Source of the DNA: Bacteroidota bacterium
GTDB taxonomy: Bacteria; Bacteroidota; Bacteroidia; Chitinophagales; Chitinophagaceae
Length of the DNA: 54,235 nucleotides
Direction of reading: 5' to 3'
Assembly: GCA_018268075.1 (NCBI GenBank)
Contig: JAFDXH010000208.1
Span: forward strand, 1 to 54,235
Shown: piece after piece, positions 14,504-24,900 of the stretch
Layout: each line of letters begins with the position of its first letter
How positions within the stretch are numbered: the stretch's first letter is position 1
The notes under the pieces: generated by a model
What the model was told of the DNA's origin: nothing
What the model saw: only the letters and a program-made list of their open reading frames with translations
Databases searched by the model: none
Translations under genes and position numbers: made by a program

Positions 14504-16048
14504 ATGGCATTGATAGATATTAAACTTCCACGCTCATGGGCAAAGGCCCTGCAGATACCGCGAAGTGCGACACCTAAAATGCAACAATTAAAAGTGCTCA
14601 AAAAGCTGTTGAAGAAGGCCCGGTTTACAGAATTTGGACAAAAGTATTTATTCGACAAAATTCTGTTGAGCAGGCACCCTGCAAAGAGTTTTCAAAATAC
14701 ACTGCCGGTTTTTAACTATGAAACTATTTATAAAAAATGGTGGTATCGGGCTATGGAAGGCAAACCGGATGTGTGCTGGCCCGGAATTATTAAATTTTTT
14801 GCATTGAGTAGTGGTACCAGTGAATCTGCCAGCAAATATATTCCTATTACAAAAGACCTTATTAAAGCCAATACCCTTACCAGCCTTCGGCAGTTGATTA
14901 GCCTTGCCTCCTATAATAATGTTCCTAAAAAATATGTAGGCAAAGGATGGCTGATGCTGGGCGGAAGTACCCATTTACAAAAATCTGCAACATATTATGC
15001 CGGCGACCTGAGTGGCATTCAGGCAAAAAATATTCCATTCTGGTTTCAGGGTATGTATAAGCCTGGCCGCAAAATTGCCAAAGTAAAAGATTGGTCAGAA
15101 AAATTGGAGGAGATTGTTGAAAGAGCGCCAGAATGGGATATAGCCTTTCTGGTGGGCGTTCCCGCATGGGTACAATTGTGCATGGAAAAAGTAATAGAGC
15201 GCTATAACCTGAAGCATATTCATGAAATATGGCCCAATCTGGCTTTTTATGTACATGGCGGGGTGGCATTGGCCCCATATAAGCAAGGGTTCAATAAGCT
15301 GCTTGGCAAGCCAATCACTTTTATAGAAACATACCTCGCCAGTGAAGGATTTCTGGCATTTCAAAACAGGCAGGATGCAAAGGGCATGAAGCTTGCCATT
15401 AATAATAATATTTTTTTCGAGTTTGTTCCATTCGACGAAAACAATTTTGACAGCGATGGCAATATGGTAGAGCATCCTGAGACACTGATGATACACGAGG
15501 TAGAACTGCATAAAAACTATGCCTTGCTGATAAGTACCAATGCGGGTACATGGCGCTACCTTATCGGCGATACGATTCAGTTTGTAGATATTGAAAAAAG
15601 TGAAATCATCATCACTGGGCGCACGCGGCATTTTCTGAGCCTTGTAGGCGAGCACCTAAGTGTAGATAACATGAACACCGCGGTGCAAATGGTAAGTAAT
15701 GAAATGAATATTTCTATTCGGGAGTTTACCGTTACCGGCATTCCATACGGTCAACTATTTGCACACCATTGGTATATCGCCACAGACGATGAAGTAGATG
15801 CCGAAGAGTTAAGAGTACGCATAGACGAAAAACTTAAAGAACTCAATGATGACTATGTAGTGGAAAGAAAACATGCTTTAAAGGAGATTTTTCTGGATGT
15901 GCTGAGTGAAGATGTTTTCATGGATTTTATGAAAGCCAAGGGTAAGGTAGGTGGCCAGCATAAATTTCCGAGAGTATTAAAAGGCAGCATGCTGGAAGAT
16001 TGGCAGGTATTTTTAGCAAAGTACCAGCCTGCGAATATTAAAATTTAA
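14504..16048 (+). CDS. GH3 auxin-responsive-promoter family protein (acyl-adenylating enzyme)
   Basis: This 514-residue protein belongs to the GH3 branch of the ANL adenylating superfamily, named for plant enzymes that conjugate amino acids to auxin and jasmonate. The phosphate-binding loop is LSSGTSESASKYIP (101-114). A middle motif ISTNAGTWRYLIGDTI contains the conserved Tyr and Asp that hold ATP, and the hinge is ITGRTRHFLSLVGEHLS before a smaller C-terminal domain. There is no signal peptide. Bacterial GH3 homologues are common in Bacteroidota but their acyl substrate and acceptor are not established. It may be co-transcribed with the LysE-type exporter 49 bp downstream. Confidence 0.88.
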   Translation: MALIDIKLPRSWAKALQIPRSATPKMQQLKVLKKLLKKARFTEFGQKYLFDKILLSRHPAKSFQNTLPVFNYETIYKKWWYRAMEGKPDVCWPGIIKFFALSSGTSESASKYIPITKDLIKANTLTSLRQLISLASYNNVPKKYVGKGWLMLGGSTHLQKSATYYAGDLSGIQAKNIPFWFQGMYKPGRKIAKVKDWSEKLEEIVERAPEWDIAFLVGVPAWVQLCMEKVIERYNLKHIHEIWPNLAFYVHGGVALAPYKQGFNKLLGKPITFIETYLASEGFLAFQNRQDAKGMKLAINNNIFFEFVPFDENNFDSDGNMVEHPETLMIHEVELHKNYALLISTNAGTWRYLIGDTIQFVDIEKSEIIITGRTRHFLSLVGEHLSVDNMNTAVQMVSNEMNISIREFTVTGIPYGQLFAHHWYIATDDEVDAEELRVRIDEKLKELNDDYVVERKHALKEIFLDVLSEDVFMDFMKAKGKVGGQHKFPRVLKGSMLEDWQVFLAKYQPANIKI

Positions 16049-16097
16049 TGTGCTAATTTTAGCATTATTTATTCTAAATTAAAATTTTCATTGCTGA

Positions 16098-16742
16098 ATG
16101 TTAGATGTGCTGGAGGCGATATTCAAAGGGGTAGCTATGGGGATATTGCTGGCACTCTCTGTAGGGCCTGTAATTTTTACGGTCATCAAGCAAAGTATTA
16201 ATAATGGCCGTAGTGGAGGCTTTAGTTTTATTATAGGTGTCTGGATAAGCGATTTCTTGTTGGTGCTTTTAAGCAATGTATTTTCAGAACTTGTTACACA
16301 ACTCATGGATTTTAAAGTAGCCATAGGAATGGCTGGCAGCGCTTTTTTAATTGCGATGGGCATTTATTATTTAATATTTAAAAAGGTGCATTTGCATCCC
16401 GAGGATGTATCTATGCCGCCACTAAAAAGCAGCGATCATGCACGAATTGCCCTTCAGGGGTTTCTGCTCAATACACTTAATCCGGCTGTGATGGCATTTT
16501 GGCTTACGGCCGCTACCGCTATTGCAATTACACATTCCGTACGCGACCGCGTTATCATTTTTGCTACTGCATTACTTTTAAATATGACTGCCGATATAAT
16601 AAAAGTAACGCTGGCCGGAAAACTTCGAAAAAAGCTGACCCTAAAAAATATACGCTTGATCAATAAAATATCAGGGTTAATTTTGTTAATCTTTGGAACA
16701 GTTCTATTGGTGGGGGTTTTATTTTTTGTTAATGAAAAATAG
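16098..16742 (+). CDS. LysE/RhtB-family amino-acid exporter
   Basis: This 214-residue inner-membrane protein has about six helices. It opens with GVAMGILLALSVGPVIFTVI, the LysE-type N-terminal motif (GPxxxxV), and has a second motif QGFLLNTLNPAVMAFWLTAA with the family NP pair. LysE proteins export amino acids or their derivatives. The close upstream GH3-family enzyme, which in plants conjugates amino acids to acids, makes export of a conjugate or its parts conceivable, but that is inference. The downstream gene begins at the stop codon. Confidence 0.85.
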   Translation: MLDVLEAIFKGVAMGILLALSVGPVIFTVIKQSINNGRSGGFSFIIGVWISDFLLVLLSNVFSELVTQLMDFKVAIGMAGSAFLIAMGIYYLIFKKVHLHPEDVSMPPLKSSDHARIALQGFLLNTLNPAVMAFWLTAATAIAITHSVRDRVIIFATALLLNMTADIIKVTLAGKLRKKLTLKNIRLINKISGLILLIFGTVLLVGVLFFVNEK

Positions 16743-16747
16743 TGTGT

Positions 16748-17299
16748 ATGCGATTTCTATTAATTCTTTGTTTTTTCTGTTATTGTAAATCATACGCTCA
16801 AAATGACTTACTGGTTTTAAAAAAGAATAATAAAACCATTCAAAGTTTTTACCCAGGATCGGCTCTTAATTTTTCTACAGCAAATGGTAACTTCAGCACC
16901 TACATTACCGGCGTACAAAAGGATTCAATATATGTAGTACAGTATGATATACGGACTGTTCCAACAAATCTTGGTGTATATATGCTGGATACTGTTGCCA
17001 GATATAATTTTGGAATCAATTACCGAGATATCATCTCTCTCGGAAAAATGAATAACCATTTTGACTGGAGTGCTTCTGGGGGCGCCCTCTTTGGCGGCGG
17101 CTTGCTCATCACTACAGTGGGGCTGGGCACATGGATATTTACAAAACCTAATTCAAAATATTATGCCAGCCCATATCTGGTAGGAGGCGCTGCACTACTG
17201 GCCGGCATTGGGTACCTGATGGCGCATAAAAGTGCTGCAGGCTTTGTAATTGGAAAAAAATACAAACTTGAGTACATATCGTTGAGTAATAAAAAATGA
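16748..17299 (+). CDS. Exported hypothetical protein with two C-terminal hydrophobic segments
   Basis: I do not recognise the family. A signal peptide (MRFLLILCFFCYCKSYAQ) starts at the ATG of 16748; a GTG at 16742 overlaps the LysE stop. The mature part has a beta-rich region with FYPGSALNFSTANG, YITGVQKDSIYVVQYDI and INYRDIISLGKM, then two glycine-rich hydrophobic segments (GGALFGGGLLITTVGLGTW and LVGGAALLAGIGYLMAH). This layout is seen in several uncharacterised Bacteroidota envelope proteins. It lies between the LysE-type exporter and MtgA in a tightly packed set of genes (5 and 4 bp gaps). Confidence 0.6.
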   Translation: MRFLLILCFFCYCKSYAQNDLLVLKKNNKTIQSFYPGSALNFSTANGNFSTYITGVQKDSIYVVQYDIRTVPTNLGVYMLDTVARYNFGINYRDIISLGKMNNHFDWSASGGALFGGGLLITTVGLGTWIFTKPNSKYYASPYLVGGAALLAGIGYLMAHKSAAGFVIGKKYKLEYISLSNKK

Positions 17300-17303
17300 G
17301 TTC

Positions 17304-18017
17304 TTGAATAATAAAAAGAAAAAAACAAAACGTAACCGCCTTCAACGTTTTTTCCGATTTGCATTTAAAGTTTTTCTTTATGGTTGGCTTATTTCCATCG
17401 TCTATATTCTATTTTGTAAATGGATAAATCCTCCGATTACAATCACACAACTTAACAGTGTTTTGCACGGCCAGAATATTCAAAGAGATTATATCCGCTT
17501 TGATAAAATGGGGAGTAATGCAAAATTGGCTGTAATGGCAGGCGAAGACCAACTCTTTCCCGATCACAATGGGTTTGATTTTAAAAGTATTCAAAAAGCA
17601 ATGAAGCATAATCAAAAAAGTAAATCATTGCGGGGTGCCAGTACCATCAGCCAGCAAGTAGCAAAAAATGTTTTTCTATGGCAACACGGAGGGTTTTTCA
17701 GAAAAGGCTTAGAGGTATATTTCACCTTTATGATTGAGCATCTGTGGAGTAAAAAAAGAATTTTGCAGATGTACCTAAATGTATCAGAGATGGGGCCGGG
17801 TGTTTTCGGAATAGAAGCGGCTGCGCGGTATTATTTTAAAAAACCAGCGGCTGCATTATCCAATAAAGAAGCAGCAATGATCGCATCGTGCTTGCCCAAC
17901 CCAATTGTATTTACCATATCCCCTTTATCGGCACGTGTGGCTTACCGCTATCCCTGGATTATGCGGCAGATGAATAATCTAAAGGCCGACCCCGATATTC
18001 AAGAGCTGTTAAAGTAA
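17304..18017 (+). CDS. mtgA: Monofunctional biosynthetic peptidoglycan transglycosylase
   Basis: This 237-residue GT51 enzyme polymerises lipid II into glycan strands. One N-terminal membrane anchor (about 18-40) follows a lysine-rich cytoplasmic tail. GT51 motifs are present: AGEDQLFPDHNGFD with catalytic Glu81, then RGASTISQQVAKNVFLW (110-126), and KKRILQMYLNVSEMGPGVFGIEAAARYYF. No transpeptidase domain follows, so it is monofunctional. The only reasonable start is TTG at 17304, 4 bp after the preceding stop; no in-frame ATG exists before the catalytic region. It is the last gene of the 14504-18017 run. Confidence 0.92.
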   Translation: MNNKKKKTKRNRLQRFFRFAFKVFLYGWLISIVYILFCKWINPPITITQLNSVLHGQNIQRDYIRFDKMGSNAKLAVMAGEDQLFPDHNGFDFKSIQKAMKHNQKSKSLRGASTISQQVAKNVFLWQHGGFFRKGLEVYFTFMIEHLWSKKRILQMYLNVSEMGPGVFGIEAAARYYFKKPAAALSNKEAAMIASCLPNPIVFTISPLSARVAYRYPWIMRQMNNLKADPDIQELLK

Positions 18018-18273
18018 AGTCTTGGGCTAAGCCCCTAACCCTCTTATAGGGTTCATTCTTTGGGGTATATATTCAAATGTGTAAAGCACAGTTGAAGGTA
18101 CGGTTGGGTACGGTTGAATAAATAGGGCAAATGATTCAAGTGAGTAGAAAATATAATTCCAGACTTGTCCGCCCCTGTCTTTACTAAACTGTAATGCATT
18201 GAAAATGTGTTACTTAATTTTCCTACATAGCCCAATATGCTGACCTAATTTGAACAAGTCAGTAACTTGCCCA

Positions 18274-20337
18274 TCACTTCACCGATTCTATCATCGTTTT
18301 TATTTCATCAAACAGTTTTCCTTCATCTGCTTCAAAGCCTAAAATATTATAGCGCACTATTCCATTTTTATCAATAATAAATTTAGCCGGCACACTGAAT
18401 GCTTTATAAGCTTTCCCAGCTTTAGTTTCATTATCTAGCAATACCTGAAAGCTGTATTTTTTTTCTTTGATATAATCGGCTACGTTCTTTGCTATTTCAG
18501 CATCAGATTTTTTTGTATCCGTATGTGAATCCTCCCATGTATCAATAAAAAGGAATTTTACATTGGCATCATCCTTATAAGCGGTCACCAGTTTTTGCAT
18601 ACCCGGAAAGCTTGCTTTGCAGGGGCCGCACCAGGTGGCCCAAAAATCAAGGATCACCGTTTTACCTTTAAGGTCTTCCAGTTTTATGGTGTTACCATCC
18701 AGATCTTTTAAAGTAAACAATGGTGCTGCATAATTTAGCTGGGTGGCCAGCAAGGTCTTTTTGGCTTCTTCTAACTTGCTACTCCTCAATGAAGTGGTGT
18801 ATTCTTCAAACCCATTTGTGGATCCCTTTTCCTTTACCCAAAGCCTTTTCAATACTTCCAGCATTTCTGGCTTCCAGGCGCCATCTCTCACCATTTTTTC
18901 TATCTCCGGCTTGTATCGCTTTGGCGGTAAAAATTTTTCGGATAGCAAGGTATAAGTAGTATTGATTTCATAAGCCGCTCCAAATTTACCGGTCAACATG
19001 TGCATATACTTTTCTGCATCCTTGGCGTATTTCCAGGCGGTTTTATCATCACCTTTTGTTACATAAAGTTCAGCTGCCTTGTTACTCAAAATAGTAGCAG
19101 TGAGGAAGATGTTATTGGTATTTTCTTCAGCAGTATGATAGTCAGATCCCACCGTTGGCGGAAGCGGCGTACCACTCTGGAGTTTTGAAGCCATATTGCT
19201 ATAAAGTGCAACACGCTCCTGTAAGAACTTTTCTACGTATGCAGGATTATATACCTTAAATGAATCCAACACATCATCAATCAGCGAACATTCCAAATCA
19301 TCAGCATAACGTTTACCCGTAAAAAAATTAAATTTATCAGCATACTTTGCAAATACAGTTGCATCAGGAGTAGTAGCCGCCGATGCCATAAACAGATAAC
19401 GAAACAGGTACGCTCCGTATATCATATTTTGCATTCTTTCACCAAACCCCATTGATTCATACACGCGGCCTATTTCGTTCAGCATGGCTTCTTTTTTAGC
19501 CAAATTTTTCTCCTCTTCATAATTATTGAGCCAGAATGATATTCCTTTTTCGCTTTTTAATTTTTCCACTGCCCGATTGTAATAATAACCACCCTGGTTG
19601 CCAGAGCCTTCCACGGAAGCGATTATTGATAGGAGCGCCATATCTTTATAAGACTTCAATCCGCTGCCGTAGAGCAACTCCCTTTGTTTTTCCATCAAGC
19701 TCTTCCCCTTATCGGCCTGGCCATACCTTGAACAGAAAAACAACAGGTTAGAAAGCGCATAATATTTAGCATCAGGAAACAAATCCAGTTCTTTTGAATA
19801 AAATTCAATAGTTTTTGGAATATTAAAAATACCAAGCGAATTAGGCTTGCCACTGCTTAGATACATACCGGTCAAAAAATTGGTATATTGGCATAATTCC
19901 CCATCATTGTTAAAAAAAGGTATGCAATAACCTTTGTTTTGGTTGCTATCTACCTTGCCGCCTTCTACATAAAACTTACTTCCTTCTATTTTCCATTCCA
20001 CATTGCCGCTGGTAAAGTTCAGCGCCAGCATGCGGGTTAAACTGTCTGTTTGCACTGCGCCTTCATAATGGTTGCCTTTCTTTTTCAGCAGCACGTTTAC
20101 CGGTTTACAAGGGTTAAACTTCGACTCTATCCTGTCGTCACAATAAGCACCCCATTTATAGGCAACGCAGTTTATTACATCAGTTGCAGCAAATACTGTA
20201 GCGGGTGGTGTATAGCTGATGTTGACTACATCCCCCGGCTTGGGCTGCTGGGGCACATAAGTAAGATTATCCTGTGCCTGGGTAAAAAAACTGTACCCAC
20301 AAAAGGTCAATAAAAAAATTGCTTTTAAATTATTCAT
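18274..20337 (-). CDS. TlpA-like thioredoxin domain protein at the end of the SusC/D operon
   Basis: This 687-residue exported protein has a signal peptide (about 1-22, ending FTQAQ). A long N-terminal region (to ~540) opens with an Ig-like beta domain, then has many helices resembling TPR-type repeats. The C-terminal AhpC/TSA-Redoxin domain has active site FWATWCGPCKASFPGM and cis-Pro motif SVPAKFIIDKNGIVRYN. The WCGPC motif predicts a periplasmic thiol-disulfide reductase. It is 110 bp downstream of susD. TlpA-like proteins often close SusC/D operons in this group. A degraded relative of this gene lies at 27853-28240, upstream of the sigma gene. Confidence 0.85.
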   Translation of the reverse strand: MNNLKAIFLLTFCGYSFFTQAQDNLTYVPQQPKPGDVVNISYTPPATVFAATDVINCVAYKWGAYCDDRIESKFNPCKPVNVLLKKKGNHYEGAVQTDSLTRMLALNFTSGNVEWKIEGSKFYVEGGKVDSNQNKGYCIPFFNNDGELCQYTNFLTGMYLSSGKPNSLGIFNIPKTIEFYSKELDLFPDAKYYALSNLLFFCSRYGQADKGKSLMEKQRELLYGSGLKSYKDMALLSIIASVEGSGNQGGYYYNRAVEKLKSEKGISFWLNNYEEEKNLAKKEAMLNEIGRVYESMGFGERMQNMIYGAYLFRYLFMASAATTPDATVFAKYADKFNFFTGKRYADDLECSLIDDVLDSFKVYNPAYVEKFLQERVALYSNMASKLQSGTPLPPTVGSDYHTAEENTNNIFLTATILSNKAAELYVTKGDDKTAWKYAKDAEKYMHMLTGKFGAAYEINTTYTLLSEKFLPPKRYKPEIEKMVRDGAWKPEMLEVLKRLWVKEKGSTNGFEEYTTSLRSSKLEEAKKTLLATQLNYAAPLFTLKDLDGNTIKLEDLKGKTVILDFWATWCGPCKASFPGMQKLVTAYKDDANVKFLFIDTWEDSHTDTKKSDAEIAKNVADYIKEKKYSFQVLLDNETKAGKAYKAFSVPAKFIIDKNGIVRYNILGFEADEGKLFDEIKTMIESVK

Positions 20338-20447
20338 ACTATTAATTACTTTTTTTATAAAATTTTGTATGCGCTCACTTTCAAAAAAGTGAATAGAATA
20401 AACCTTCCCCGCCTTAATAAAAAAGAAGGAAATTTTTATATACTTAT

Positions 20448-21902
20448 TTAAAAATACCCCGGAGTTTGCTTTAGATTTATACTGTTATTAAGAACCGCCG
20501 GAGGAATGGGGAAGAGTGTCATGTATGGTTTCCAGTTTGTTTTATAAGATATGGCACTTAATACGGCATTGGCTTTTTTGGTACGTACTAAATCGTACCA
20601 ACGGTAACCTTGTTCAAAAAACAACTCATGTAATCTTTCAATTAGCACGGCATCAATAAGCGATGTTTGGGTAGTAGCAGTAGTATTGCCCAATCCTGCC
20701 CGGTTTCTTACCATATTCAGGTCAGCAGCAGCACCGCTTAAGTCGGTACCTTGTTGGGCTTTCGCTTCTGCCCGCAACAAATACATTGTTGCCAAACGGA
20801 TAGCTTTATTATCTTCTTCCCTGCCGGCAGGTATAGTACCTGGGTATAGGACTGAGCTATATTTATATTTATAAGCAAACATCCGGTTATTTGAGTTGGG
20901 GTAATTATTCTGATTTCTTAAAGTAATCCAATTGGCCAATCGTAGGTCGCCTGCTTCAAAACTGCTTAAGAGGCTGGGCGATATGGCAAGGCTTTGGCTC
21001 TCTAAAGTTGTACGCAGAAATCCTTCAGGAAACAAGATGGCAAAGTTGATAGTTCCTACCTTAAAGGAAATGTCAGCGTTGGATTCAGTATAAACCGGGG
21101 GTGTGGCATAAATTGTTTCAGGGCTTGTTTGTATAAAAACATCGTTAACAGATGCAGCCAATTGGTATTTATTGCTGCCAATAATATCCGATGCAGCCGC
21201 TTCTGCCAATGCCCATTTGCCTTCTGTAAGGTACACTTCTGCCAATACCGCTTCGGGTATATATTTATTATTAACAAAGTAGTTAGCGCCAAGGGTAGCG
21301 GGTAGTGCAGCTACCGCATCTTGCAGTTCTTTTTCAATAAAAGCATATACGCTAGCTGCAGGGTCTCTTGGTTTCAAAGAATTTGTAGGCACATCTGCAT
21401 TTGTAATTAGCGGCACATCGCCGTAATTCCTTACCAATTGAAAATACCCCCATGCCCGCATTGTTTTTATGGCGGCCATATAGGCCGTCTTTTTATCATT
21501 GGTAAACCCCGGCGCAGTGGAACCAGGGATGCCCTCCAGCAAGGTGTTGGCCCAATAAATGGATTGATACATAGCCGTCCAGTCAAGAGGGAGGCTAGAA
21601 CCAGCAATAGTGTAATTAGATTGTATATCTGAAAACGGGACAATTGCAGTGGGGTTATATCCTTCATCTGAATACCCCGGCAAATAGCGATTTATCAGGC
21701 TATTGTTAGCTGCATTACTATTAAAATAAGAATAAAACTGGCTCATCATTCCTTCAACACTGCCCATAGTCAAAAAGGCCGATTCCGTATTGAGGGAGTT
21801 GTTAGGATAAGGTATCTCCAGGTTTTTCTTGCAGGCAGAAACGGACAATAATACCGTTAAAAGCGCCATCGAAACTATATTTTTATTAAACGACTTTTTC
21901 AT
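20448..21902 (-). CDS. SusD/RagB family outer-membrane lipoprotein
   Basis: This 484-residue lipoprotein has a type II signal (LLSVSAC, lipobox cysteine C24) followed by KKNLEIPYPNNS. The N-terminal SusD-like domain has TPR helices (WTAMYQSIYWANTLLEGIPG, AAIKTMRAWGYFQLVRNYGDVPL). The C-terminal RagB domain ends with LIERLHELFFEQGYRWYDLVR, a very characteristic SusD signature, and PIPPAVLNNSINLKQTPGY. SusD caps the SusC barrel and captures the ligand at the cell surface. The ligand is not predictable and no glycan enzyme is adjacent; a TlpA-like partner is also compatible with peptide or other polymer uptake. Confidence 0.95.
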   Translation of the reverse strand: MKKSFNKNIVSMALLTVLLSVSACKKNLEIPYPNNSLNTESAFLTMGSVEGMMSQFYSYFNSNAANNSLINRYLPGYSDEGYNPTAIVPFSDIQSNYTIAGSSLPLDWTAMYQSIYWANTLLEGIPGSTAPGFTNDKKTAYMAAIKTMRAWGYFQLVRNYGDVPLITNADVPTNSLKPRDPAASVYAFIEKELQDAVAALPATLGANYFVNNKYIPEAVLAEVYLTEGKWALAEAAASDIIGSNKYQLAASVNDVFIQTSPETIYATPPVYTESNADISFKVGTINFAILFPEGFLRTTLESQSLAISPSLLSSFEAGDLRLANWITLRNQNNYPNSNNRMFAYKYKYSSVLYPGTIPAGREEDNKAIRLATMYLLRAEAKAQQGTDLSGAAADLNMVRNRAGLGNTTATTQTSLIDAVLIERLHELFFEQGYRWYDLVRTKKANAVLSAISYKTNWKPYMTLFPIPPAVLNNSINLKQTPGYF

Positions 21903-21942
21903 TTATATACTGTTTGATTTTTTTTTGAATTATGCTTTTCGC

Positions 21943-24900
21943 TTAAAATACCATTCGTAACCCCGTGGTGATGGTACGGTATATTCCCGTGGAGTTACCG
22001 GGTATAGTTTCCGGGTCTTTAAATAATTTTCCAGGGCAATACACGCCGAGATTTTCACCACTTATAAACAGTGTAGCGCTGCTTGCTTTCAACCGGCTGA
22101 GCACCTGTGTAGGTATGGAATAGTTTAATTGTACATTTTTCAGCCGTATATAATATCCTTTATATAAAGTAGCAGTGCTGTAGTTGTAAAATTGAGTAAG
22201 CGAACTCATGAATGTTGAATTTCCTCCCACAGCCTGGCCAGTGTATAGGCGCGGGTATTTAGTTACATCGCCGGGCTTCATCCAGTAATTACCTACTGCT
22301 TCTGCTATAGGATTAGCTATTGTTCCAGTGGGCAGAGTACCATAGTTCCACCTGGTGAAAATGCCATTGGCAAATTGCAAGAATATATCCAACGTGAACC
22401 CCTTGTAACTCACTGAATTGGTTAAGCCGCCAAATAAAGTAGGCCTTGATGAACCGATCCATGCAGCATTTATAAATCTGTCAGCATAATCAACGGAGCC
22501 ACCCTTATTAAGATCTGTGATTTTAGGCAACCCGGTAGCCGGATCAATCCCTGTAAATTGATAGGGTTGTTCTAAGAAAGAATTAGCAGTGAGGGCCCTA
22601 CCTATCTGGAGAAAACTACTATATGTACTTTTTTCAATACCGGGGAAAGACTTTAAAATGTTTTTGGTATTGGTGAGATTAAATTTAGTAGTCCATTTTA
22701 CTTTGCTTGCTGCGCCAAGGTTTTGCGTGGTTATATCAAATTCAAAACCGGTATTTTGAACCACACCCGGAAAATTGCCCGTATAGCTGCTAAATCCGCT
22801 CTGTTGGCCCAGGGGAATAACTAGCAATAAATCTGTAGTGGTATGCTTATAATACTCGGCACTCAGTCTGATACGGTCTTTTAAAAAACCTAATTCCAAG
22901 CCAATTTCTCTTTTGGTGGTGGTCTCCCATTTTACGTTGACATTAGGATAGTTGCTTGGCGCCAAAGGCACAGCATAGTCAGGATAGGTATTGGAGGAAG
23001 ATGCCCCCCATGGTACAGCTAACAAGCTAAGATATTGATAATCCGCTATATTGTTGTTGCCACTTGTGCCGTAGCTGCCCCTTAGTTTACCAAAGCTAAG
23101 AAAGGGTAGTTTTTTCATAAACGACTCGCTGCTAAATATCCAACCGGCACCTATGGAAGCAAAATTGGCGAACCTGTTGTCGGGCCCAAAACGAGAGGAG
23201 CCATCCCTGCGGAAATTGATGTTAAGCAGGTATTTCTTATCCCAATCTCCTTTTATTCTTGCAAATACCGATTCAAATTTTTCTTCTGTATTGGTATTTT
23301 CCGGTACGGGAGCCATCCCAGCTGCATAACTATTTAAAAGCGCATCATTGCCCGGATCAGTAACCGTTAAATCAAAAATTTCATTTTTTATATCTAAATA
23401 GGTGCCACCTGCCAAGGCGGTAAAATTGGCTTTAGAAATACTGCCTGTGTAGGATAATTGCGGTTCTACATTTACAGAAGTATATTGGTTAGAGGAATGA
23501 ATACCAAAAGGTACAGGGTTAAATAATTGATCCTGAATATTCACTGCTGTTGAGGGATATAGCTGGTGAGTGGTATTTCGCTGTCCCTGATAAGATACCT
23601 GTAGTTTCGCAGTTAACCCCTTGATTAGGGTATAGGAAAGGTCTGCATCAAGCAGACTAGATTTTGTGTTGGATTTGTTATCTGTTGTTTCGTTTGCATA
23701 AGGATTATATGCAAATCCAGCACCGGAATATCCAGGCCCGAGGTTAAGGCTGCCATCCGCATTATACAGTTGAAAATTAGGTGGATTCAAACCTGCTGAC
23801 ATCATATTATAACTATAAAGTACGCTTGACACCTTTGTAGTTTGGTTGTCTATAGCAAATCTACCACCGAGGTGCATGTTGAATTTATTATTAAATGAAG
23901 TGTGATTGATCTGCATGCTGGCTGTTGCTCTTTCTTGGTAGGGTTTGAACAAATAGATGTCATACATTTTGAAATAGCTTGCCGATGCTATAAAACTCAA
24001 AGCCCTGGTGCCGCCGCTAATTTTTAGGTCTGCATTGTAATTGGGTGCCGGATTTCTATCCTCTATTTTTAAATAATCGGTATAGGTGTTTTGATCATAT
24101 ACTAATAAATCAGGTGCAGTTATCGCTGTGGGCGTAATGGGGTTGATGACAGACGTTGCCGATGCCACATTACCGGTAGCAAATGCATCTTTCCGCATTT
24201 GCAAATATTGCGGGGTATTCATCCTTTTTGCCAGTACCGTTGCACTTTTCCAGCCGGTGGTTACATTAGCTTCCATTTTTGTTTTTCCTAAGGTGGCCTG
24301 TCTTGTAGTAATGAGGATTACGCCGTTGGTACCACGAGAACCATATATACTGGTAGCATCTGCATCTTTCAATACTTCTATTGACTGTATGTCAGCCGGA
24401 TTTATAAAGTTTAATGTGGAATTGGCGGTAAAGCCCCCGGCACCTGCACTATTCATCAAAGCATCGGTGTTTGAATTTACCACCACACCATCTACAATAA
24501 TGAGTGGATTGGTGCCCGAGCTGATGGAATTTTGCCCCCTTATGAGTATGGTTGGCGCAGCTCCTAAACCTGTACCGCTGGTAATGGCTACACCGCTAAG
24601 TTGGCCTTGCAAGGCGCTTATTATGCTGCTTACCGGCCGGTCTTTTATATCTTCACCTTTAATTGTCGCGATGGCGCCAGTATTCAAACGTTTGGTAGTA
24701 GAACCATAACCAATAATCTGTATCTCATCTGCTACTGATACTTTTATCTTCGCCACTATATTGAAGATGTTTTTTCCATTTACCTTTATTTCTGTCTTTT
24801 CGATATTGGTACCGCTGATAATCAACGTTGCATTATTATCTACATCTGCAAGGCTGAAATAACCTATATCATTGGTAGTGGTGCCCTTGGTTGTGCCCTT

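Noticed and set aside
15095-15655. 186-codon minus-strand frame inside the GH3-family gene
   Set aside because: It lies fully antisense to conserved motifs of the GH3 protein and has no start context or domain.
18018-18070. Terminator after mtgA (AACCCT/AGGGTT hairpin)
   Set aside because: The stem is only six pairs and is not followed by a T-run; too weak to call.
24128-24709. 193-codon plus-strand frame inside the SusC gene
   Set aside because: It is antisense to a clearly coding, domain-rich region of the SusC-family transporter and has no recognisable product. It is a shadow of biased codon use.
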